Source: Haliscomenobacteraceae bacterium
GTDB taxonomy: Bacteria; Bacteroidota; Bacteroidia; Chitinophagales; Saprospiraceae
Direction: 5' to 3'
NCBI GenBank assembly: GCA_947501115.1
Contig: CANMVX010000007.1
Coordinates: 55,267-119,266, forward strand
Length of the DNA: 64,000 nucleotides
The notes under the pieces are model-generated. The model searched no databases. It was given only the letters and a program-made list of their open reading frames with translations, and was not told the DNA's origin. The translations under genes and the position numbers were made by a program. This document shows, one piece after another, positions 26,078 through 35,009 of the stretch. Each line of letters opens with the position of its first letter. The stretch's first letter is position 1.

Positions 26078-27289
26078 ATGCAAACGATTCTGAGAAGCCA
26101 TTACCTGGATGTACTCAAAGTGCTCAAGGGCAAAAATTTAATTAAAGTCGCTACCGGTGTTCGACGCAGTGGCAAGTCCACATTAATGTCGCAATTCCAA
26201 GATGTATTGCGCGCCGAGAATGAAGCCGCTTCTATCATTTCCATCAATATTGACATGCCAGACTTCCGATTTTTGGCAGAAAAAAGTTGGAAAGACGTTT
26301 ACGACTATATCGTTGTGCAGCTCAAAAACAATGTCAGCAACTACGTTTTTATTGATGAGGTCCAGAACGTAAAAGAATTCGAGAAATTATTGGAGGGTCT
26401 TTATGTTCATCCGAACATTGATTTATACGTTACGGGCTCCAATGCATTCCTATTATCCAGTGAACTAGCCACATTACTCACCGGCAGAGCATATGAAATC
26501 CATGTCTTACCATTTTCATTCGCTGAATACATCAGCTTCACCGGCAAATCCAATAACTTAGACAGGGCTTTTGCAGCGTATATTGAAACAGGTGGTTTTC
26601 CGGAGGCGGTCCGACTGTCGGCCGATGGAAACCAATTCACCCTTGATTATCTGCAAATGGTTTTTAATACCATTTTTAGGAATGATATTTCTGCTCGACG
26701 GTCAATCTATTCTGAGGAATCCTACCTGGAAGTTGTTAATTTCCTGATCGACTCCATAGGATCAAATGTATCAGCTACGAATATCGCTAATACTTTAAAG
26801 GCCAACAAGAAGCCCATCGATAACAAAACTGTTTCCAAATACATCGATTCTTTGGTGGAATCATACTTATTTTACCGCGTAAAGAGATACGACATCAAAG
26901 GCAAACAGCACCTGGCAACACAAGAGAAATACTACCTCGTAGATTTGGGTTTTCGACATGCATTGTTGGGAAAAGAGTTGCTAAGCGATGCTGGCCATCT
27001 CCTTGAAAATGTTATTTACCTTGAACTAAAACGCCGAAATTTTCAAATTTGGATTGGAAAAACCAACAACTTAGAGGTTGATTTTGTAGTTAGGACAAAG
27101 GAAGGTTTCACACAATACATTCAGGTGTCGCAAACAGTTCAACATCCAACTACTTTGGAACGGGAACTTGCGCCATTGAATAGCATTTCAGACCACCATG
27201 AAAAATTGTTAATCACTATGGACTTTGATACCGGCACATACAATGGGATCAAGAAAATCAATGCCATTGACTGGTTGATAGGAAAATAA
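26078..27289 (+). CDS. AAA ATPase with C-terminal DUF4143 domain
   Basis: 403 aa. Walker A is GVRRSGKSTLMSQF (about residue 28) and Walker B is YVFIDEVQNVKEFEKLLEGL (about residue 88); YVTGSNAFLLSSELATLLTGR is the sensor region. The C-terminal DUF4143 part (about 200-400) ends in a PD-(D/E)xK-like core, NLEVDFVVRTKEGFTQYIQV. Such ATPases are numerous in Bacteroidota and archaea, with no settled function; roles in defence or mobile DNA have been suggested. It is a single gene with an inverted repeat over its promoter, next to a dead paralog. Confidence 0.9.
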   Translation: MQTILRSHYLDVLKVLKGKNLIKVATGVRRSGKSTLMSQFQDVLRAENEAASIISINIDMPDFRFLAEKSWKDVYDYIVVQLKNNVSNYVFIDEVQNVKEFEKLLEGLYVHPNIDLYVTGSNAFLLSSELATLLTGRAYEIHVLPFSFAEYISFTGKSNNLDRAFAAYIETGGFPEAVRLSADGNQFTLDYLQMVFNTIFRNDISARRSIYSEESYLEVVNFLIDSIGSNVSATNIANTLKANKKPIDNKTVSKYIDSLVESYLFYRVKRYDIKGKQHLATQEKYYLVDLGFRHALLGKELLSDAGHLLENVIYLELKRRNFQIWIGKTNNLEVDFVVRTKEGFTQYIQVSQTVQHPTTLERELAPLNSISDHHEKLLITMDFDTGTYNGIKKINAIDWLIGK

Positions 27290-27400
27290 CCCCCTTTTTG
27301 TAACATTCGTTATTCAGGTAATCTTGTAAATCCTGATTCAGAACCAAATGTTCGGGGTAAATTTTACCTGTAAAACCTATTTTATTTCGATATCACGTTA

Positions 27401-27586
27401 GTAGGGGCGAATGGCATTTGCCCTCCCATGATACAGATACATTTCCCTATTTGCGGAAAAATGGCGTTAGTTATTCATGTTATATGTGTATACGCACATT
27501 ATTTAAATGAATATTTTTTGGCAATGATGAAATGGAATGAAGAAATAGGTAATGGTTAAAAAAGGTCGAATTCAATTCGCCCCTAC
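27401..27586. mobile_element. MITE-like element with GTAGGGGCGAAT inverted ends
   Basis: GTAGGGGCGAAT (27401-27412) and ATTCGCCCCTAC (27575-27586) are perfect 12-bp inverted ends, 186 bp overall. Flanking TCACGT before and GTGA after extend the symmetry with a 4-nt offset. No coding capacity is present. Its left part has a close second copy at 24029-24095. GTAGGGGCGAAT-type palindromes are known dispersed repeats of Bacteroidota and cyanobacteria, but mobility of this one is an inference. No transposase is in the window. Confidence 0.65.
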
Positions 27587-27639
27587 GTGAACTATTAAAC
27601 GATGTTGATGGCATCCTATAAATCCATAATCCCTTAAAC

Positions 27640-27674
27640 AAAAAGGGGAAGGTAAAATTTACCCTCCCCTTTTT
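27640..27674. terminator. Bidirectional terminator
   Basis: AAAAAGGGG (27640-27648) pairs with CCCCTTTTT (27666-27674); an inner GGTAAA pairs with TTTACC. The T-run on one strand and A-run on the other let it work both ways. It sits 22 bp past the stop of the minus-strand BNR gene. Confidence 0.75.
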
Positions 27675-27696
27675 ATCGGATATTTAAAATCCTATC

Positions 27697-30600
27697 TTAT
27701 TTAAACAACGAAAAGGAAAGTGCTTCCACTTTCTTTTTGTAATTTTCAAAAGGTCCGGTCATGAAGGCATTGATTTTTTCAATGGCCTCATTTACCTCAA
27801 TGGTCGCTTTGTTCAGATTATTTTTTGCCGCTTGCGTGGGTTCACCTACAAACGTATTCATAGTAGATCGAACGGCCGATAAACTACCCTGAATATTCGA
27901 TGCGCTTCTTTGAATACCCTTGAGGCCGTCAGGCATTATGTATAATTTCTCCAAATTATTCAGTGAATCCGTAAGAGATTTACCCAGTTTCACTAAGTCT
28001 TTTTTGGTGCTGTCCACAACGAGTTGTATGGCAGATTCTACTCTCGTTATAGCCTTTTTGGCATCCTGTATCTTTGTGAAACCCGCATTAGCTTTGGTCA
28101 TTAACTGATCCAACTCTTTGAATCCAGCTTCTTGGGCGGCATAGTCAGCTGTGGAAATATTTTCTCTCGGATCACCTGATACCTTTACCATCGTAGAATC
28201 AGATTGACCGTTTAAGGTAACAATAAACCAATAATTACCTGGAGAAACGGAACCACCTACTGGTAATTCATCGTCGGGTTTGGCTTCACGGCGAGATGGC
28301 ATGGCGACCCCATTTTTTCTAAGATCCCAATATATTCTTACCATTCCAGTGTCCAAAGTCATAGACATTTTTCTTATAACCTCACCTTTTTCAGTTTTTA
28401 CTACCATCTTAGCCTTTTCGGGCGTTGCTGCATTTTTCGATGCCCCTACTTTGTTCCAAATGGTTATCATAGCACCTGGTGCTTTATTTTGACCCTCATA
28501 AATGCCATCAGCTGCGAAGTGAAAGCCTGCGTAAGATTTGAAATTGGCCAGATAAGCGTCTGGTGCAGGGAATACCCGAAGGGCTTTGTCCAGTACTTTT
28601 CCTCCCGTTTGTGCTATTTCCCTTAGAGGTCTGATATCGTCAAGGATATAAAAAGCTCTACCAAAAGTACCAAGAATCAAATCATGATCGCGAGAATGTA
28701 TTTTCATGTCCATGGTAGGAACTGACGGATAATTATTCATCCATTTATTCCAGTTTTTACCGCCATCTATACTCAAATAGAGACCGCAATCGGTGCCAAG
28801 CCATAGCATATCGGTAGCAATAGGATCCTGAACAATAGATAAGGTGTAACAAGGAACCTGCTTTTCGGTGACGATAGCCGTGAATGTTTTGCCAAAATCC
28901 TTGCTTCGGAAAGCCATTGGGCGATAATCATTTCTCCGATAATCATTTACAATGACAAAAACTTCCCCTGCATTTTTAGTTGAAACCTCAATAAATGGAA
29001 TCCAGGAACCCGCTTTTACACCAGGTAGAGATCCACTAAGATTTGTCCATGTTTTTCCACCATCGCGGGTAAGTTGTAAATTGCCATCGTCTGTGCCTAC
29101 CCAAATTACATTTTTATCTAAAGGACTTGGCGCAATAGCTAAAATAGTAGTATGATTTTCAGCGGCAGTATTGTCAATGGTCAAACCACCGGTAGAATCC
29201 TGCATTTGTTTGATGGCATCATTTGTGGTAAGATCGGGCGAAATAATTTCCCATGTTTTACCGCAATCATTGCTTTTGTGCACAAATTGACTGCCAAAAT
29301 ATAGTCCACAAGGTTCAAAGGGATTTTGGGCAAAGGCAGCATTCCAATTATATCGCAATTCAATTTTCGGATTAGGATGGGTTGGTTTAATACCCTGTGT
29401 TCTTCCTGTATTCAAGTGTACCTGACCGACATTTCCACCTTGTGACATGGCATAAGCCTTGGTTGCATCTGTTGGGTGAAAACTCACATCAAAACCGTCG
29501 CCGAAATAAACTTCCTGCCAGTCTGTATTGCGAATATTACCTTGCTGCCAGATGGAACTTGGACCTACCCAAGAGCCATTGTCCTGCATACCGCCACCAA
29601 TTCTATAGGGTATAGACATATCATAATTGACATGATAAAACTGTCCAACGGGAATATTTTCAATGAATCGCCAGGTTTTTCCCATGTCCCTTGAAATATT
29701 TAATCCACCATCATTACCATCAATTAAATAATTTGGGTCTTCCGGGTGAATCCAAAAAGCATGATGGTCTGGGTGCACCCCATAATAAGGAAGTAGGGTT
29801 TGGAACGTTTTTCCACCGTCTTCACTTCGGGTAACAAGTGAAAATAGATTGTAAATCCTATTTTCATTTTTAGGGTCCACATAAATTTCGTGATAGTAAA
29901 ATGGTCGGTCACTCACTCCTTCCCCTTTTCCAACTAAGGTCCATTTGAAGCCGCCATCGGTCGATTTATAGAGACCATTTTCCTTAGCTTCCACTAACGC
30001 GTAAATGATATTGGTTTTTGAACGGGCAATCGCCAATCCAATTCTACCGAGCGGACCTTTTGGTAAACCATCGGCATCGGTTCTTTTAGACCAGGTATCG
30101 CCACCGTCAAAAGTAACATGCAGGCCAGAACCAGGACCACCGGAATTGAAGAACCAAGGTTTACGACCATATTCCCACATAGCCACCAATATTTTATTTG
30201 GATTACTTGGATCGGCAACCATATCAGCTACGCCCGTTTGGTCGTTCACATAAAGAATTTTCTCCCAGGTTTTTCCGCCGTCTTTGGTTCTGAAAACGCC
30301 TCTTTCCGGATTTGGCCCGAATGGAGAACCTTGAGCACCAACATAAACGATATCGGGATTATCGCGATGAATAATGATTCTATGAATGGTTTTAGTATTT
30401 TCCAGACCTAAACACTTCCATGTTTTTCCTCCATCACGGCTTCTGTAGATACCTTTTCCCATATTTTGGGAATTTCGAGGATTTCCTTCACCCGTTCCAA
30501 CCCAAATATCCAGCGGGTTTTTCTGATTTAAGGCAATTGACCCGATAGACAGATTGTCCATTTCATCGAAAAGACTTTCCCAGGCAGTTCCACCGTTAGT

Positions 30601-30819
30601 TGAGCGCCATAATCCACCCGATGCAGCACCTGCATAAATAATCTGAGGATTCGACAAATCGACCTCAATGGCAGTAATTCTACCGCTCATACCAGCCGGA
30701 CCGATACTCCTCGGTGAAATGCCTTTTAATCTTTTCAGGTCAATTTCCTGACCATAAGATAGGTTAAAGCATAAAAAAGTGAGCAAAAAGGCCCACATTT
30801 TAATTTGAAGTTGCTTCAT
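27697..30819 (-). CDS. Large secreted BNR/VPS10-like repeat protein
   Basis: 1040 aa with a signal peptide (to about residue 23). Many Asp-box/BNR units follow, for example GLWRSTNGGTAWESL, GIYRSRDGGKTWKCL, GVFRTKDGGKTWEKIL and LYKSTDGGFKWTLV, forming two propellers like VPS10/sortilin or xyloglucanase-type glycosidases (about 40-740). A beta domain follows (about 760-870), and the last 150 residues are helical. No catalytic carboxylates can be assigned with confidence, and the ordinary type IX sorting domain is not apparent. Such proteins are common in Bacteroidota; substrate unknown. Confidence 0.87.
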   Translation of the reverse strand: MKQLQIKMWAFLLTFLCFNLSYGQEIDLKRLKGISPRSIGPAGMSGRITAIEVDLSNPQIIYAGAASGGLWRSTNGGTAWESLFDEMDNLSIGSIALNQKNPLDIWVGTGEGNPRNSQNMGKGIYRSRDGGKTWKCLGLENTKTIHRIIIHRDNPDIVYVGAQGSPFGPNPERGVFRTKDGGKTWEKILYVNDQTGVADMVADPSNPNKILVAMWEYGRKPWFFNSGGPGSGLHVTFDGGDTWSKRTDADGLPKGPLGRIGLAIARSKTNIIYALVEAKENGLYKSTDGGFKWTLVGKGEGVSDRPFYYHEIYVDPKNENRIYNLFSLVTRSEDGGKTFQTLLPYYGVHPDHHAFWIHPEDPNYLIDGNDGGLNISRDMGKTWRFIENIPVGQFYHVNYDMSIPYRIGGGMQDNGSWVGPSSIWQQGNIRNTDWQEVYFGDGFDVSFHPTDATKAYAMSQGGNVGQVHLNTGRTQGIKPTHPNPKIELRYNWNAAFAQNPFEPCGLYFGSQFVHKSNDCGKTWEIISPDLTTNDAIKQMQDSTGGLTIDNTAAENHTTILAIAPSPLDKNVIWVGTDDGNLQLTRDGGKTWTNLSGSLPGVKAGSWIPFIEVSTKNAGEVFVIVNDYRRNDYRPMAFRSKDFGKTFTAIVTEKQVPCYTLSIVQDPIATDMLWLGTDCGLYLSIDGGKNWNKWMNNYPSVPTMDMKIHSRDHDLILGTFGRAFYILDDIRPLREIAQTGGKVLDKALRVFPAPDAYLANFKSYAGFHFAADGIYEGQNKAPGAMITIWNKVGASKNAATPEKAKMVVKTEKGEVIRKMSMTLDTGMVRIYWDLRKNGVAMPSRREAKPDDELPVGGSVSPGNYWFIVTLNGQSDSTMVKVSGDPRENISTADYAAQEAGFKELDQLMTKANAGFTKIQDAKKAITRVESAIQLVVDSTKKDLVKLGKSLTDSLNNLEKLYIMPDGLKGIQRSASNIQGSLSAVRSTMNTFVGEPTQAAKNNLNKATIEVNEAIEKINAFMTGPFENYKKKVEALSFSLFK

Positions 30820-30934
30820 TTTGATTGTTTTTTAATAAAGTAGGTTGCGTTATTTTACAAATATTAGAATTGTTGAAACAATAAAATTAATTTTATCGTT
30901 ATTAGGTTTTAAAATTAAACAAAAAAGTAAGAAT

Positions 30935-31282
30935 ATGAAAATTAAGATGTTTGTTGCCTTTTTGTTTGCAGCCTTTCTATTTGGTGCAAATACTACCATA
31001 TCAGCTGCTCCTCCTAAAAAAGCAAGCTTCACCGTCGCTGGAAATTGCGGCATGTGTAAAAAACGAGTTGAAAAAGCTGCCTCAGGTTTAGAAGGGGTGG
31101 TTGAAGCCGTTTGGTCAACAGACTCTAAAAAAATGGTGGTTAAATACAACGCAGATAAGGTTTCTGTATCTGATATTAAGAAAAAGATTGCTGCAGTAGG
31201 TCATGACACCGATGAGTTCAAGGCTTCAAAGGATGTGTATGATAAACTGCCAGGATGCTGCTTGTATGACAGAATGCAGTAA
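30935..31282 (+). CDS. Exported heavy-metal-associated (HMA) domain protein
   Basis: 115 aa from the ATG at 30935; an upstream TTG would only add a leader-like stretch. A signal peptide (about 1-24) is followed by an HMA fold with the metal motif GNCGMCKKRVEKA and the typical KVSVSDIKKKIAAVGHDTD end. The tail DKLPGCCLYDRMQ adds a Cys pair, also usual in this group. It probably binds Cu(I) or a similar soft metal in the periplasm. The last 17 bp overlap the start of the sialidase-fold gene. Confidence 0.88.
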   Translation: MKIKMFVAFLFAAFLFGANTTISAAPPKKASFTVAGNCGMCKKRVEKAASGLEGVVEAVWSTDSKKMVVKYNADKVSVSDIKKKIAAVGHDTDEFKASKDVYDKLPGCCLYDRMQ

Positions 31283-32540
31283 AATAAGGTTTTTAATCCT
31301 TTTTGTTTGGGCAAATCTTCATCTTTCTTTGATTGGATTTGCCCAAACCTATACCAAACCTTTTATCGTTGAGGAATTACCGTCGCCAGGTAAAATGGGT
31401 GCGGTTCCTAATCTTTTTAAAGACCATGACGGAAAGGTTTGGCTAAGCTGGGTTGAATTTCTGGACGATTCAACCGACGTATTAAAATATTCCCTTTTAG
31501 AGGACGGTAAATGGTCGACAGGAAATACTGTTTCCCAAGGTAATAATTGGTTTGTCAATTGGGCTGATTTCCCCTCCTTTACCCGTTTTCCTGGTCTGAA
31601 GGAAAACTATCTTTTAGCGCATTGGTTGCAGAAAAGCGCCAATGGCACTTTTGACTATGACATCAGAATTTCCATAAATAAACCTGGCCTTTCACATTGG
31701 TCTCCTTCTACTATTTTACATCAGGATGGTATCCCCGCAGAACATGGATTTGTTTCTCTCTTGCCTGAAAAGGCGGGTAAAATAAGGGCATTTTGGTTAG
31801 ACGGCAGGCTGACTAAAGGACATGAAGAGGAAGCCAAAGACAGTAAAGATGATCATGGTGGACATCATGGAACGATGACTTTACATACCGCTTTGATAGA
31901 TACCAGCGGTATGGTTTCGGATGAAATGATGTTGGATTCTCGAATTTGTGATTGTTGTCAGACGGCTGCTGCCATGTTGGAAAATGGACCTGTTGTCGTT
32001 TATAGAGATCGTTCTGAAAGAGAAATTCGGGACATCAGTATCGTTCGTTTTGAAAATGGGGGCTGGTCTGAACCTACCACCATTTATAACGACGAATGGA
32101 TGATTGCCGGCTGTCCGGTAAATGGTCCGGCCATTTCGGCGAATAAAAATAAATTGGCTATCGCTTGGTTTACAGGGAAAAATAAAAAAGGAGAAGTAAA
32201 GGTCATTTTTTCAGAAGATGGCGGTCGGACTTTTGGTAAACCAGTGGTTATCGATAATAATGGTCCTGTGGGACGCGTCGATATTCATTGGTTAAATGAA
32301 AAACAAGTCGCAATAAGTTGGATAAGTAACCAAAATAAATCAGCAAAAATATCCCTCCAGATTATTCATTCTAATGGAAAAAAAGGTCTTCTTCAACATA
32401 TTAAAGATACCAGCGCGGAACGCTTAAGTGGCTTTCCCATCTTAGTTCCTTATAATAATGGCTTCATTTTATCCACCACAGAAGTGAATAGCGATAAATC
32501 TACACAGATAAAAACGTATCGGTTAAGCACCCCAAAATAA
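31266..32540 (+). CDS. Sialidase-fold (BNR) secreted protein with CDCC motif
   Basis: 424 aa from the ATG at 31266. A signal peptide (to about residue 27) precedes a propeller with repeated strands such as KVWLSWVEFLDD and EVKVIFSEDGGRTFGKPVV. Two Cys motifs stand out: RICDCCQTAAAM (about residue 224) and AGCPVNGPAIS (about residue 280), which with a His-rich stretch DDHGGHHGTM (about 200) look like a metal site. It is usually labelled exo-alpha-sialidase, but the catalytic Arg triad is not evident. The start overlaps the HMA gene by 17 bp, which implies coupled translation and a shared metal role. Confidence 0.78.
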   Translation: MTECSKIRFLILFVWANLHLSLIGFAQTYTKPFIVEELPSPGKMGAVPNLFKDHDGKVWLSWVEFLDDSTDVLKYSLLEDGKWSTGNTVSQGNNWFVNWADFPSFTRFPGLKENYLLAHWLQKSANGTFDYDIRISINKPGLSHWSPSTILHQDGIPAEHGFVSLLPEKAGKIRAFWLDGRLTKGHEEEAKDSKDDHGGHHGTMTLHTALIDTSGMVSDEMMLDSRICDCCQTAAAMLENGPVVVYRDRSEREIRDISIVRFENGGWSEPTTIYNDEWMIAGCPVNGPAISANKNKLAIAWFTGKNKKGEVKVIFSEDGGRTFGKPVVIDNNGPVGRVDIHWLNEKQVAISWISNQNKSAKISLQIIHSNGKKGLLQHIKDTSAERLSGFPILVPYNNGFILSTTEVNSDKSTQIKTYRLSTPK

Positions 32541-33545
32541 TCGTTAGTTCCCTAAACCAGAATTATTCAGGATATCCCCGTAGAGGCGATGCACGCATCG
32601 TCTTTTCCCCGACAGGTTTCAGATTAAATATTATCGCAAATATTGGTTTTGAATCAGGATTTACAGGATTTTCAGGATTAACTATAACGTCTCCGGTTTG
32701 AGTAGGAAGGTTAATATTAAATGGTGCTTTCATTACCCGTCCTCCCGCCGCTGCGTAACGCATCGGCGAAAAGAAGGGTATAAAGTAATCCTCTACAAAT
32801 TACCCTTACACCCAAAACAAAGACGTCCTCTGTAATCCTCGAAATCTTGTAAATCCTGATTCAAAAATTATTTACAGGAAACATTCCCCAAAAGCACCCA
32901 TCTCTCCAATCTTCGATGGAAATTATGCGCGCAGCAGCCATTGGTCTGAATCAGGATTTACAGGATTTATAGGATTAACTATAACGTCTCCGGTTTGAGA
33001 GGGAAGGTTACTATTAAATGGTGCTTTCATCAGCCGGCCTCTAGCCGCTGCGTAACGCATCGGCGAAAAGAAGGGTATAAAGTAATCCTCTACAAATTAC
33101 CCTTACACCCAAAACAAAGACGTCCTCTGTAATCCTGTAAATCCTGATTCAAAAATTATTTACAGGAAACATTCCCCAAAAGCACCCATCTCTCCAATCT
33201 TCGATGGAAATTATGCGCGCAGCAGCCATTGGTTTTGAATCAGGATTTACAGGATTTATAGGATTAACCATAACGTCTCCGGTTTGAGAGGGAAGGTTAC
33301 TATAAAATATAGCTTTCATCACCCGTCCTCCCGCCGCTGCGTAACGCATCGGCGAAAAGAAGGGTGTGAAGTAATCCTCTACAAATGACCCTTCCGCCCA
33401 AAACAAAGACGTCCTCTGTCATCCTCGCAATCCTGTAAATCCTGATGCAAACTGACGATGTTTTGCTATGGCCATTTTTTTAAAATTTCTTTTTGCCAAT
33501 GCACTGTGAAAGAATTCGTATTTTGTACCTGTTGTAAATAATAAT
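32541..33545. repeat. ~290-bp composite tandem repeat, nearly three copies
   Basis: 1 kb without a gene. Anchored on GAATCAGG, copies begin at 32651, 32948 and 33237 (periods 297 and 289); the last ends near 33447. The lead-in from 32578 holds a GATGC-rich hairpin and CCCGACAGGTTTCA. Each unit carries a near-palindrome CGCTGCGTAACGCATCGGCG, a TAATCCTCTACAAAT stretch and an inverted AATCCTGATTC end. The final 100 bp before hsdM are unique. Small frames in this block that begin MRYAAAGGRVMKA are repeat translations. Confidence 0.88.
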
Positions 33546-35009
33546 ATGATCACCGGAGAACTTAAATCACAAATAGACAAAGTATGGGAGGCCTTTTGGA
33601 CAGGCGGCTTATCGAACCCCATTACCGTAATTGAGCAAATGACTTATTTGCTATTTATCCGAAGATTGGATGAATTGCAAACGCAAAAAGAATCGAAAGC
33701 CAATTTGTTGAAAAAGCCAATCGAAGAGCCGCTTTATACGTTGGCAGAAAACGAATTGCGTTGGAGTCATTTTAAAAATATGGATCCCGAAGTCATGCAC
33801 CGCATGTTTACAAAGAACGAAGGGGTGTTTGATTTTCTGCGCAATGTGGGCAACCGCAGTGCTGCCTTTAGCAAGTTTATGAAAGGTGCTACCTTTATGA
33901 TTCCTACACCAAGGTTATTGGCGCAAGTGGTAGAGATGATTTCGAATATTGACATGAGCGATCGCGATACCAAAGGCGATGTATATGAATACTTATTAAG
34001 CAAGATTGCCAGTGCAGGTCAAAATGGACAGTTTCGTACCCCTCGCCATATTATCCGTATGATGGTGGATATGGTAGAACCTACTTTGGAAGACGTGATT
34101 TGCGACCCAAGTTGTGGCACAGCTGGTTTCCTTACCGGTTCGGGCGAATACATACGGGAGCATTTTGAAAAAGAATTATATACCGACAGTGTAAAAAAAC
34201 ATTTTCAAGAAAAGATGTTCATGGGCATGGAGTTCGATCCTACCATGATACGCATTGGCGGTATGAACCTGATGCTGCACGGTATCGAAAATCCGCAATT
34301 AATAGATGTAGATGCCCTGAGCGAGGCCAATAGCAGTTTTACCGAAAAAGCAACCTTGGTATTGGCAAACCCGCCTTTTAAAGGCAGTTTGGACAGAGAA
34401 GCGGTAGATGGCAAAATACTGGCAGTGGTAGATAGCAAAAAAACAGAATTATTGTTTTTGGCCTTGATTTTAAAAGGATTAAAACTGGGTGGACGATGTG
34501 CCGTAATTGTGCCCGATGGTGTACTCTTTGGAAGCAGCAATGCCCATCAACAAATACGCAAAGAACTAATAGACCGGCAAAAACTACAAGCCGTTATTTC
34601 TATGCCGAGTGGGGTGTTTAAACCTTATGCGGGAGTGAGCACTGCAGTATTGGTATTTACCAAAACTAATAGTGGAGGCACCGATCATGTTTGGTTTTAC
34701 GATATGCAAGCCGATGGTTTGAGTTTAGACGATAAGCGCCAAACCATTGAAACTAATGACATACCCGATATTATAAACCGTTATCACAACCTGAAAGCCG
34801 AAACCCAACGCAGCCGCACCGACAAAAGCTTTATGGTGCCGGTAAAAGAGATACAAGACAACAAATACGACCTCAGCATTAATCGCTACAAAGAAGTGGT
34901 ATATGAGGAAAAAACTTACGAAAAACCATTGGTAATTATTACTCAAATTGAGACTTTGGATAAAGAACGTGCCGAATTGTTGAAGCAACTAAAAGCGATG
35001 TTGGAATGA
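33546..35009 (+). CDS. hsdM: Type I restriction-modification N6-adenine methyltransferase HsdM
   Basis: 487 aa. HsdM N-domain (about 5-130) with IEQMTYLLFIRRLDE, then the SAM site GQFRTPRHIIRMMVD and CDPSCGTAGFLTGSGEY (about 157-205), and the catalytic motif NPPF in LVLANPPFKGS (about residue 275). It methylates adenine in the recognition sequence together with HsdS, and restricts with HsdR. It opens the operon and its stop overlaps the DUF1016 gene by 4 bp (ATGA). The 98-bp space from the last repeat holds its promoter, though no clear box was found. Confidence 0.96.
   Translation: MITGELKSQIDKVWEAFWTGGLSNPITVIEQMTYLLFIRRLDELQTQKESKANLLKKPIEEPLYTLAENELRWSHFKNMDPEVMHRMFTKNEGVFDFLRNVGNRSAAFSKFMKGATFMIPTPRLLAQVVEMISNIDMSDRDTKGDVYEYLLSKIASAGQNGQFRTPRHIIRMMVDMVEPTLEDVICDPSCGTAGFLTGSGEYIREHFEKELYTDSVKKHFQEKMFMGMEFDPTMIRIGGMNLMLHGIENPQLIDVDALSEANSSFTEKATLVLANPPFKGSLDREAVDGKILAVVDSKKTELLFLALILKGLKLGGRCAVIVPDGVLFGSSNAHQQIRKELIDRQKLQAVISMPSGVFKPYAGVSTAVLVFTKTNSGGTDHVWFYDMQADGLSLDDKRQTIETNDIPDIINRYHNLKAETQRSRTDKSFMVPVKEIQDNKYDLSINRYKEVVYEEKTYEKPLVIITQIETLDKERAELLKQLKAMLE

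Larger units (their letters stand above)
27290..27696. repeat. Gene-free stretch with a MITE-like element and a terminator
   Basis: 407 bp without a gene. At 27320-27345 there is a short copy of the AATCCTGATTC repeat phrase; 27401-27586 is the MITE-like element; 27640-27674 is a bidirectional terminator shared by the ATPase side and the convergent BNR gene. Confidence 0.75.

Noticed and set aside
32563..33406. Small minus-strand frames beginning MRYAAAGGRVMKA, also at 24395-24628 and 42026-42208
   Set aside because: They are translations of the composite repeat, recurring wherever the repeat does; no independent coding evidence.
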